The notes under the pieces were generated by a model. That model searched no databases. It saw only the letters and a program-made list of their open reading frames with translations, and was not told where the DNA came from. From contig CAINOM010000723.1 in NCBI GenBank assembly GCA_903851455.1, positions 1 through 5,600 of the forward strand: DNA of 5,600 nt, given 5' to 3'. This document shows, in pieces, positions 1-4,357 of the stretch. Within the stretch, counting starts at the first letter, position 1. Every line of letters begins with the position of its first letter. The position numbers and the translations under genes were made by a program. The stretch is from an uncultured Bacteroidota bacterium. Its GTDB lineage: Bacteria > Bacteroidota > Bacteroidia > Chitinophagales > Chitinophagaceae.

Positions 1-24
1 GATATTTGAGTTTACAGAGGCCAT
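1..24 (-). CDS. Possible 5' end of an unidentified gene leaving the window
   Basis: An ATG on the minus strand at 24-22 opens a frame that stays open to the window edge and reads MASVNSNI. Eight codons cannot identify a product. Support for a real start is contextual. It lies 110 bases downstream of the 143-residue gene on the same strand, and the 16-base stretch at 44-59, just upstream of it, matches at 14 of 16 positions the stretch at 1912-1927 just upstream of the capsid gene start. If real, it is the next gene of the capsid module. A chance ATG in intergenic DNA is the alternative. Confidence 0.35.
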
Positions 25-43
25 GCCTTACTTGCTTTAGTAG

Positions 44-59
44 TTATTAATTAAGAATT
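44..59 (-). promoter_or_regulatory. Shared A/T-rich leader element, copy 1
   Basis: On the minus strand this reads AATTCTTAATTAATAA and ends 19 bases before the candidate ATG at 24-22. The capsid gene leader carries AATTCTTAATCACTAA, ending 15 bases before its ATG. A/T-rich leaders are normal in Bacteroidota, where Shine-Dalgarno use is weak, so this may be a translation enhancer or may simply reflect common base composition. Its role is inferred only from position and similarity. Confidence 0.3.
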
Positions 60-127
60 CAATCGCGTTTCATTCGCAAACGGTGGTTCTTGCTACACCG
101 TCCCTGCTCGTGGTCTTGCTTTTCTGC

Positions 128-142
128 CGCAGACTTACGACT
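128..142. repeat. Seven-base-unit repeat, left flanking copy
   Basis: The plus strand reads CGCAGACTTACGACT, and 3666-3680 reads CGCGGACTTACGACT: 14 of 15 identical and in the same orientation. The two copies bracket the four complete genes of the capsid module. This copy overlaps the stop codon of the 143-residue gene. The right copy is part of a longer run of seven-base units. It could be an attachment-site core or a member of a dispersed intergenic repeat family, and the window does not decide between them. Confidence 0.4.
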
Positions 143-566
143 TTGAAGCCGCATACTTAGCTTGCGTATACAGATCATAGAGATTTTGTTTCATCCGTTG
201 TCCGTCCAGCTGCGAGGCCAGGAGACTGGCTAACTTTTGCAGTATCGCGTCCTGCAGGTCCGGGTCACGCTTTTGCAATTGTTGAATAAAACAATTGAGC
301 TGTGCATTCACATCTGTGTATTGTTTGCAGTCATCCACTATCGTGAGCACGTCTATTGCTTTCCCAAGGGCGGTTATCAATTGCTGGCGCACGGTATTAT
401 CGATATCGCCGGGTATTATCGCGGTCAGGATATCGGCAACGGGCGAAGAAAGCAGGTTCTTCACTGCTGTAGTAATCTTTAACGCCGTATCAACATGCTC
501 ATCGACATAGCTGTCGAAATCCCGCAACAGAGATTTGATCTGGCCTTTCATTTTTGTACAAAACAT
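135..566 (-). CDS. Hypothetical helical protein of the capsid module, 143 aa
   Basis: The product is not assigned. The protein looks largely alpha-helical and soluble: no signal peptide, no convincing membrane segment, three cysteines (C3, C80, C92). A segment at residues 42-55 (PVADILTAIIPGDI) is followed by amphipathic helix-like stretches, with a DDC...NCF region around 78-93. I recall phage-associated Bacteroidota proteins with a similar 'VADILTAIIPG' segment followed by a Cys-containing helix and a 'LASLL' stretch, but this is memory, not a search. It starts 15 bases after the stop of the membrane/coiled-coil gene, so the two are probably co-transcribed. ATG at 566-564 is chosen because the purine-rich GAGAG precedes it. 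An in-frame ATG at 551-549 is possible. It could be a virion accessory protein or a host-interaction factor, and the sequence does not decide between them. Confidence 0.75.
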   Translation of the reverse strand: MFCTKMKGQIKSLLRDFDSYVDEHVDTALKITTAVKNLLSSPVADILTAIIPGDIDNTVRQQLITALGKAIDVLTIVDDCKQYTDVNAQLNCFIQQLQKRDPDLQDAILQKLASLLASQLDGQRMKQNLYDLYTQAKYAASKS

Positions 567-581
567 AGAGTCTCTCGGTTT

Positions 582-851
582 TTAGTCATTATTAATTGGT
601 TTTATCTCGAGGGCATGTATTCGCGCTGAGTGCTCATTGAGGCGGCGGTGTATCACGGCATCCTGCTCTTGCAGGCCCTTTATCTGCTGTCCCTGTATCG
701 TCGTGGCATTGGTTAGCTGCTTCAGCTCCAGCACTATCTCATCCAGTCTCTTGATCACCTGGTCCGTTACCACCTTGATTATAAAACCAAGGGTCGTTGC
801 CATGACTCCCGCCACCCCAACAAGCATCCATATCTTTATCTCAAAAAGCAT
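582..851 (-). CDS. Small membrane-anchored coiled-coil protein, 89 aa
   Basis: One hydrophobic helix near the N-terminus (about residues 6-28, with a Gly/Ala/Val-rich core) is followed by a charged heptad-like region (about 29-83) that should form a coiled coil, and then a short polar tail. This predicts a protein anchored in the inner membrane by one segment, able to oligomerise through the coiled coil. Small single-helix proteins with a coiled coil are often encoded in phage lysis regions (holin, antiholin or spanin-like parts), and the place after the capsid gene and before another small gene fits that, but nothing proves it. The ATG at 851-849 has AAAGGAG only one base upstream, unusually close for a ribosome site. 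The next in-frame ATG (codon 9) would cut into the membrane helix, so the longer form is kept. It lies 130 bases after the capsid gene and 15 bases before the next gene. Confidence 0.75.
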   Translation of the reverse strand: MLFEIKIWMLVGVAGVMATTLGFIIKVVTDQVIKRLDEIVLELKQLTNATTIQGQQIKGLQEQDAVIHRRLNEHSARIHALEIKPINND

Positions 852-878
852 ACTCCTTTGATTTGTTATTCTACTCTC

Positions 879-908
879 GCAAAAAGAATTTTATTCTTAA
901 AGTTTTGC
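879..908. terminator. A/T-rich hairpin between capsid and membrane-protein genes
   Basis: On the plus strand GCAAAA (879-884) and TTTTGC (903-908) are complementary. Inside them AAGAAT (884-889) and ATTCTT (893-898) pair around a three-base loop, sharing base 884. On the minus (transcribed) strand the inner stem runs into five T. The stem is A/T only apart from one or two G-C pairs, so it would be at best a weak, leaky terminator or a processing site in the RNA between the capsid gene and the small genes after it. Confidence 0.35.
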
Positions 909-981
909 GGTCTTAAAAACAATTAAGGGAGCCGCATCTTTGCGCGTTTGTAAACGATTTCTTTCGAACCTGATTTTGCTA

Positions 982-1896
982 TTACGCAGCAGCCTGCACT
1001 ATCGCTACAATGCCTTTCGCATCACTACGGCGCATCCTGGCACCCATGCGCACGCTTACACTGTACACATCACCGTAGTAGGTAGGGTCGCCGATACGTT
1101 CAAAAAATTTGATATCGCCAAGCGCGCGTTCCACCGCACCTATCTGCCAGCACAGTACTCCATCGTTGTCTGCGGCAGCTGGTGTTGCGCCATAGGGGTT
1201 CACCACGGGTGCAGTGTCGTTGGTGTAGGTCACCACGTTGCTGCGCATCATGATGTTGAAACCAAACAGTCTGCCCAGCACGCCATCTTTCACATCATAC
1301 GCTGCGCTGAAGTCACGGTACTGAGTCGCAGACATATCATCTGTCAGTTGCTGGAACATATCTGCACTGATCAGTGCATAGCGACCTTCCATCGGTATGT
1401 TTTGTTTGTTCAGCTGCAGTTGCGCGGCCTTCAGATCAGTCACAGTAAACTTCGCGCGGTTGCCCGTGGTCCCGGCCAGGGTTGTCGCTGTTGATACGCC
1501 ACTGGTACGTATCACCAGTCCTGTGCTTCCGCTTGGCGACCAGTCTATCAGCAGATTGTCAGCCACTGTTTGTCTCAGCGATGACTCATACTCTCCGAGC
1601 ACACTTTCGCGCTTGTTATAGCTCAGCTCAAAAGTTTCCGCATTAGGAATGAGTATAGGATCAGTAGTATACTCATCAAGCGTATACGTGATGTCTGTAT
1701 CCCCACGCTGTACCACGGTTGCCGGCAGTGAAGACCGGTTTTTTACTATGTTAGGCAGCGCACCTGCCTGTGGTATGTGTACCACTTTTCCTTGCAGCAC
1801 ATACTGTCCCGCATCCGTCGAAGCAAGCAGGAACTCATTGTTCTTAAACAAATTGCCTTCGATGTGATCTTCCCAGATCTCTTTTTGAATTGCCAT
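982..1896 (-). CDS. Phage major capsid protein, 304 aa
   Basis: The protein matches the form of capsid protein I recall from Bacteroidota prophages: an N-terminal MAIQKEIWEDHIEGNLFKNNEF, then a GKVVHIPQAG segment (about 36-45), VVQRGDTDITYTLDEYTTDPILI (about 61-83), an ALISADMFQQL helix (about 174-184), a GRLFGFNIMMRSNVV strand (about 208-222), and a C-terminal region ending VSVRMGARMRRSDAKGIVAIVQAAA. This layout is typical of tailed-phage coat proteins with an HK97-like fold, in which many copies form the icosahedral shell. The length is normal for the family and the frame is intact. The partner protease/scaffold lies upstream on the same strand, the usual order in head modules. ATG at 1896-1894 follows an A/T-rich leader with no Shine-Dalgarno site. 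Assignment as capsid protein is confident; the exact subfamily is not determined. Confidence 0.9.
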   Translation of the reverse strand: MAIQKEIWEDHIEGNLFKNNEFLLASTDAGQYVLQGKVVHIPQAGALPNIVKNRSSLPATVVQRGDTDITYTLDEYTTDPILIPNAETFELSYNKRESVLGEYESSLRQTVADNLLIDWSPSGSTGLVIRTSGVSTATTLAGTTGNRAKFTVTDLKAAQLQLNKQNIPMEGRYALISADMFQQLTDDMSATQYRDFSAAYDVKDGVLGRLFGFNIMMRSNVVTYTNDTAPVVNPYGATPAAADNDGVLCWQIGAVERALGDIKFFERIGDPTYYGDVYSVSVRMGARMRRSDAKGIVAIVQAAA

Positions 1897-1911
1897 TGGT
1901 TAAATTGTTGT

Positions 1912-1927
1912 TTAGTGATTAAGAATT
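1912..1927 (-). promoter_or_regulatory. Shared A/T-rich leader element, copy 2 (capsid gene)
   Basis: AATTCTTAATCACTAA on the minus strand, ending 15 bases before the capsid gene ATG. It is 14/16 identical to the element at 44-59. The bases between it and the ATG are A-rich with no AGGAGG-like site, which suits Bacteroidota translation initiation. Confidence 0.3.
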
Positions 1928-2097
1928 ATTGATGGAATCGGGTGTTGAAGATGAGGTTGGAGCACAAGCCCGGAGTTGGAATAACCCCTGTGCTTTAACA
2001 AACAGGTAGATTTCTCAAAACGGATCGTTCTTGCCTAATTGAGCCCCTGGCACCTGTTGTCTATGTGAAATTTTTGGTGGGAGGTAAACAAACCGAT

Positions 2098-2157
2098 GGC
2101 CGGTGGAGGAAAACTTATAAAAAAACGCCGCTATGGAACAAAAAACCTCCACCGGCC
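2098..2157 (-). promoter_or_regulatory. 12-bp perfect inverted repeat upstream of the capsid gene
   Basis: GGCCGGTGGAGG at 2098-2109 is the exact reverse complement of CCTCCACCGGCC at 2146-2157, with 36 bases between. On the minus strand the loop begins with six T and ends with TAAGTTTT. A TTTG (2142-2139) and this TAAGTTTT (2117-2110) are 21 bases apart, loosely like a Bacteroidota promoter with one mismatch. The arm at 2146-2157 can instead pair with bases further upstream in the transcript (2158-2171), so two folds compete. This suggests RNA-level control of capsid gene expression. An operator site is another reading. Confidence 0.45.
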
Positions 2158-2171
2158 CCGGTAGAAAGGAG
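2140..2171 (-). terminator. Terminator-like hairpin after the protease gene
   Basis: Read on the minus strand: CTCC (2171-2168), a five-base bulge, ACCGG (2162-2158), a GG loop, CCGGT (2155-2151), then GGAG (2150-2147), one G and six T (2145-2140). That is a nine-pair G/C-rich stem with a bulge followed by a T-run, as expected for an intrinsic terminator. It lies 98 bases past the protease stop codon. It overlaps one arm of the 12-bp inverted repeat, so forming that longer-range stem would undo it. Confidence 0.45.
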
Positions 2172-2210
2172 TAAATAAGATGATACAAAGTATCAAAGAC
2201 GAGAATTGCA

Positions 2211-2218
2211 CAAAGCTA
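2211..2218 (-). promoter_or_regulatory. Isolated -7-type element
   Basis: The minus strand reads TAGCTTTG, an exact match to the Bacteroidota -7 consensus TAnnTTTG, in the gap before the capsid gene. There is no TTTG at the usual 19-21 bases upstream, so promoter activity is uncertain. If used, it would let the capsid gene be transcribed separately from the protease, with a leader of about 300 bases containing the hairpins listed here. Confidence 0.25.
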
Positions 2219-2228
2219 AATACTTGGT

Positions 2229-2253
2229 TCCCCTTCAGGGGACAGGTTTTTTT
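2229..2253 (+). terminator. Small G/C hairpin with T-run, plus strand
   Basis: TCCCC and GGGGA (within 2229-2241) form a five-pair stem with a TTCA loop, followed after CAGG by seven T (2247-2253). On the plus strand this resembles a weak terminator that would stop transcription entering the protease gene from its 3' side. The string CCCCTTCAGGGGACAGG also resembles a short element I recall as frequent between Bacteroidota genes, so it may be a dispersed repeat. Confidence 0.3.
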
Positions 2254-2268
2254 AGCGGAACGAAGGTT

Positions 2269-3270
2269 TTAAGGGGCCAGCGGGTTAAACTTCTTCTCAA
2301 ATAACTCCCGGTATTTTATAGGATCATTCGCCCTCAATTCTTTCAGCTTTTTCCCGGTCGGATCTTTTTTTTCATAGTCATCCCATTGCCATTGCGCCTC
2401 GCTGCCTTCTTGCTGCTTGCTTTTTAGTAGCGCAGCTATGGATTGATAAGCGGGCATTGCAGCCAGTAAAACTTTCAGCCCTTCCGGGTTGGCGGCATAA
2501 TCGCTCGCAAGCTTATCCCTCAGTTCTATCGTTATCTTTTTGTCTTCCAGCGCACGTTCCAATAAAGCGGTCGTCTCATTGCGTGTGCGCACCTTGTTGA
2601 TCTCTTCAATTTGCTGCTGCAAGTCATACTTGTCGCCGCGCAAAACCTTGTTTTCAAGCTCCAGGTTTTCAGCCCGGGCCACAAGATCCTGCAAGTTTGT
2701 GTTCAATGTTTGTTCATCCGTCTCTGGCGCCAGGTGGAGTGTTGCGCACAGTTCCTTCAATGTATCCTGCCGCAATACCCTTATCAACGGTGGATTGATG
2801 TTCAGGTCCGCCAGGTTCAGCTCATTCTCCTGAGCATCATAAAGTACAGTCAGAGCATTACGGTTACCGGGAATATCCACCAGGCTGCATTCTTTGTTGT
2901 ACCATTTCGTAATGGTCGGGCCGGTCTGCCCGGGCAGCATCATTTCCTTGTCCATGCTATATTCCAGCACCACTATGTGGCCTACTGAAGCCGCATTAAG
3001 AAAACCGTTCTCCGCCTCATTGCACGTTTGCTCACCACGCTCGTTCGATAAGTTGATCACCGGTATGCCCACTACCTGGTCATTGTCTATTTTCAGGTCG
3101 TCCCATTTCACAGCTATGCCGTCTTCGCGCCGGTGCATGTAATATCCTATGGGGTTTTTCTGGAAGCTTTCTAACTGGTAACCTGAAGTAAGCAGCCGGA
3201 AACCATATTCATTTACCGTGCTGTCCGACAGCACATATTGCCGGTCTATTTTCTTGAATTTCTCTGTCAT
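2269..3270 (-). CDS. Phage prohead serine protease fused to scaffold domain
   Basis: The N-terminal part is an HK97-type prohead protease (peptidase family U35/S78). Numbering from a GTG at 3297, the expected catalytic residues are H55 (in YYMHRRED), S104 (in NAASVG) and E136 (in KECSLVDIPGN). Their spacing of 49 and 32 residues is close to the 50 and 33 of HK97 gp4 (H65, S115, E148). The domain ends near residue 155. Residues about 195-260 are charged and heptad-like, predicting a coiled coil, followed by a helical, lysine-rich tail (300-342). This suits a protease carrying its own scaffold, which helps capsid subunits assemble, cleaves them, and is then lost. The ATG at 3270-3268 (residue 10) is chosen because the upstream GTG overlaps the candidate -7 element and would probably lie outside the message; the longer form would be 342 aa. 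The capsid gene follows on the same strand after 372 bases. Confidence 0.88.
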   Translation of the reverse strand: MTEKFKKIDRQYVLSDSTVNEYGFRLLTSGYQLESFQKNPIGYYMHRREDGIAVKWDDLKIDNDQVVGIPVINLSNERGEQTCNEAENGFLNAASVGHIVVLEYSMDKEMMLPGQTGPTITKWYNKECSLVDIPGNRNALTVLYDAQENELNLADLNINPPLIRVLRQDTLKELCATLHLAPETDEQTLNTNLQDLVARAENLELENKVLRGDKYDLQQQIEEINKVRTRNETTALLERALEDKKITIELRDKLASDYAANPEGLKVLLAAMPAYQSIAALLKSKQQEGSEAQWQWDDYEKKDPTGKKLKELRANDPIKYRELFEKKFNPLAP

Positions 3271-3296
3271 GATAGGGATATCGTTGTTTTGCGGCA

Positions 3297-3328
3297 CAAA
3301 GGTGTATCGGAATTTTCAGTTCGGCAAA
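3297..3328 (-). promoter_or_regulatory. Candidate Bacteroidota promoter of the protease gene
   Basis: On the minus strand TTTG (3328-3325) and CACCTTTG (3304-3297) are separated by 20 bases. This matches the TTTG / TAnnTTTG (-33/-7) pattern with one mismatch in the -7 box. Transcription would start a few bases further on, about 20 bases before the ATG at 3270, which suits a short leader. This placement supports the ATG start over the GTG at 3297. Confidence 0.5.
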
Positions 3329-3357
3329 AAGCCTTTTTATGATATACCAAATAGGCG

Positions 3358-3397
3358 ATATCATATCGCGCATACGCGATATGATGTAATTTTTTTT
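3358..3397 (+). terminator. Strong palindrome followed by eight T
   Basis: ATCATATCGCG (3360-3370) and CGCGATATGAT (3375-3385) are perfect 11-bp arms around a CATA loop, extendable by one wobble and one normal pair to 3358-3387. Two A and then eight T (3390-3397) follow on the plus strand, the form of an intrinsic terminator. No plus-strand gene lies upstream, so it may instead block antisense transcription. It could also be an operator, because it sits about 30 bases upstream of the candidate -33 element of the protease promoter. Confidence 0.5.
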
Positions 3398-3495
3398 GCC
3401 GCTAACTACATGATATTTATACCCCTACACGTTACTACTACCTCATGTTTTTCGGAAGTCCGATTTTGTCAGTTTTTATTCACGTTTCAAAAACA

Positions 3496-3562
3496 TATTA
3501 GCCGTATTTTATGTTCCTTTCCGGGCAAAACACCACTTAGGAAACATACAATACGGCTAATA
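3496..3562 (-). terminator. Long imperfect hairpin downstream of the membrane-protein gene
   Basis: TATTAGCCGTATT (3496-3508) and AATACGGCTAATA (3550-3562) pair perfectly over 13 bp. After one mismatch, six more pairs (TATGTT with AACATA) and, past a one-base bulge, three more (CCT with AGG) extend it to about 22 pairs around a loop of about 20 bases. On the minus strand the stem is followed within three bases by five T, so it could end the transcript of the membrane-protein gene, whose stop lies about 140 bases upstream. The stem is much longer than a usual terminator, so a REP- or MITE-like element, a small structured RNA or a recombination site are also open. Confidence 0.5.
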
Positions 3563-3666
3563 CACTCACCACACACACCTCCACTCACATTCTTCAATTA
3601 CCCTCTCTTCAAACTACACACTGGATCTACTCACACTGTCTGTTATTTACGAAATACCGACTACTC

Positions 3667-3701
3667 GCGGACTTACGACTCACGACTTATCACTTACGAC
3701 T
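3667..3701. repeat. Five tandem seven-base units
   Basis: On the plus strand the units are GCGGACT, TACGACT, CACGACT, TATCACT and TACGACT, contiguous from 3667 to 3701, with approximate consensus YAYSACT. The run ends four bases before the stop codon (3705-3707) of the minus-strand membrane-protein gene, so it lies at the start of that gene's 3' untranslated region. A two-unit version, GCAGACT TACGACT, lies at 129-142. I recall similar AGTCGTA/AGTCGTG strings in intergenic DNA of Bacteroidota. Confidence 0.6.
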
Positions 3702-3704
3702 TTA

Positions 3705-4172
3705 CTAAGCAAAATCCATTTGGCTCTTGACGTAATTGCGGATCTTACGTATGTAGTCATAGTATCCCATTTGCATGCGCACAAAAAATGTGATCAGTAT
3801 GGCCACACCAATACCCAGCAGTGCGTATGATATCTTTATCTCTCCACCCACCAGCATTAGTATCACAGATGCTGCTATCAGGAACGAGCTGAATATCACG
3901 ATCAGCAGCGGTCCGCCAAGGTCCAGCTTGCGCATTTTAGAGGTTACGACCACATTCATCTTGTTCCCGTCCTGCTTCATTTCTACCTTCGTTATTGGAA
4001 GTGTCTTTATTCCTTCTTCCTGCTCGGCATGTGGTATAATGCGCAGTGATTGCTCCTTCTCAATAACCTCAAAATCCATGTTGTGTATCTTCACATGATG
4101 GCCTACAAGGCGGTTCTTGAGATCTTCTCTTGCCGTCGACGACTGGTACTTCTGCGTTCTTGTGAATAACAT
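3705..4172 (-). CDS. Conserved two-helix inner-membrane protein, 155 aa
   Basis: The function is unknown. The N-terminal half (1-85) is polar and soluble, with LKNRLVGHHVKIHNMDFEVIE and a RIIPHAEQEEGIKTLPITKVE stretch that looks beta-rich. Two hydrophobic helices follow at about 87-108 and 113-133, separated by a short GGEIK turn, and then a basic tail with RMQMGYYDYIRKIRNYVKS. This predicts a helical hairpin in the inner membrane. By the positive-inside rule both ends are probably cytoplasmic. I recall closely similar hypothetical proteins in Chitinophagaceae, which is part of the reason for the taxonomic placement. It is divergent from the helicase gene and has no visible link to the capsid module; it looks like a resident chromosomal gene marking the module's edge. 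The ATG at 4172-4170 gives a natural MLFTRT start. Confidence 0.8.
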   Translation of the reverse strand: MLFTRTQKYQSSTAREDLKNRLVGHHVKIHNMDFEVIEKEQSLRIIPHAEQEEGIKTLPITKVEMKQDGNKMNVVVTSKMRKLDLGGPLLIVIFSSFLIAASVILMLVGGEIKISYALLGIGVAILITFFVRMQMGYYDYIRKIRNYVKSQMDFA

Positions 4173-4226
4173 AAATTCAGTTTTTAAGGGTGTACGATAG
4201 TGTTTCTTATAAAGACGTCGATAGAG

Positions 4227-4259
4227 GTTAAAACGTTAGGCCCTTAGTATTATTTTAAC
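4227..4259. promoter_or_regulatory. 7-bp inverted repeat in the divergent promoter region
   Basis: GTTAAAA (4227-4233) and TTTTAAC (4253-4259) are exact reverse complements with 19 bases between, in the region between the divergent membrane-protein and helicase genes. It could be an operator or a weak RNA hairpin. No clear -33/-7 pair was found for either gene; TATCTTTA at 4332-4339 is a one-mismatch -7 candidate for the helicase, without a -33 partner. Confidence 0.25.
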
Positions 4260-4357
4260 AAAAAGTATGCCAGTCTCGTCGTTTCAACCCACTACACATC
4301 AGTTAGTTACCATTATTGCCTTTGCGTTCCGTATCTTTAGTAAAAAATATACGCATT

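Larger units (their letters stand above)
1897..2268. other. Gene-free, structured gap between protease and capsid genes
   Basis: This 372-base gap is long for a phage head operon, where protease and capsid genes usually nearly abut. It holds, in minus-strand order: a small GGGG/CCCC hairpin (2229-2241), a -7-like TAGCTTTG (2218-2211), a terminator-like hairpin followed by six T (2171-2140), a 12-bp perfect inverted repeat (2146-2157 with 2098-2109), and the A/T-rich leader element before the capsid ATG. A 30-codon plus-strand frame (2180-2272) is also present. No convincing protein gene is seen. Confidence 0.6.
3298..3704. other. Gene-free junction between capsid module and chromosomal genes
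   Basis: These 407 bases hold no convincing coding frame. From left to right they contain the protease promoter (overlapping 3297-3328), a palindrome with T-run (3358-3397), a long imperfect hairpin (3496-3562), a tract with no G on the plus strand (3557-3622), and a run of seven-base repeats (3667-3701) ending just past the stop codon of the membrane-protein gene. The mix of palindromes and repeats at the edge of a phage-type module is what one might see at an integration boundary, but no integrase or tRNA is visible. Confidence 0.55.

Noticed and set aside
83..120. Near-repeat GTGGTTCTTGCT / GTGGTCTTGCT and a CGGTG...CACCG pair
   Set aside because: Short, one-base gapped and without a clear structural consequence; compatible with chance.
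945..956. CGTTTGTAAACG, five-base arms around two bases
   Set aside because: Too short and isolated to support an operator or terminator.
940..1494. 184-residue plus-strand open frame
   Set aside because: It lies almost wholly antisense to the capsid gene, has His/Arg/Cys-rich composition without family features, and has no leader signals; it is a shadow of the capsid frame.
2540..3142. Overlapping plus-strand frames of 82-125 residues
   Set aside because: All are antisense to the well-supported protease/scaffold gene and look like out-of-frame translation (Ser/Cys/Arg-rich).
3358..3562. CRISPR-like array made of the palindromes
   Set aside because: The two palindromes differ in sequence and there are no regularly spaced repeats or spacers.
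3218..3730. 170-residue plus-strand frame spanning the junction
   Set aside because: It starts antisense inside the protease gene and runs through the palindrome, hairpin and repeat tract, with low-complexity Thr/His/Ser translation; no start signal or protein-like pattern.
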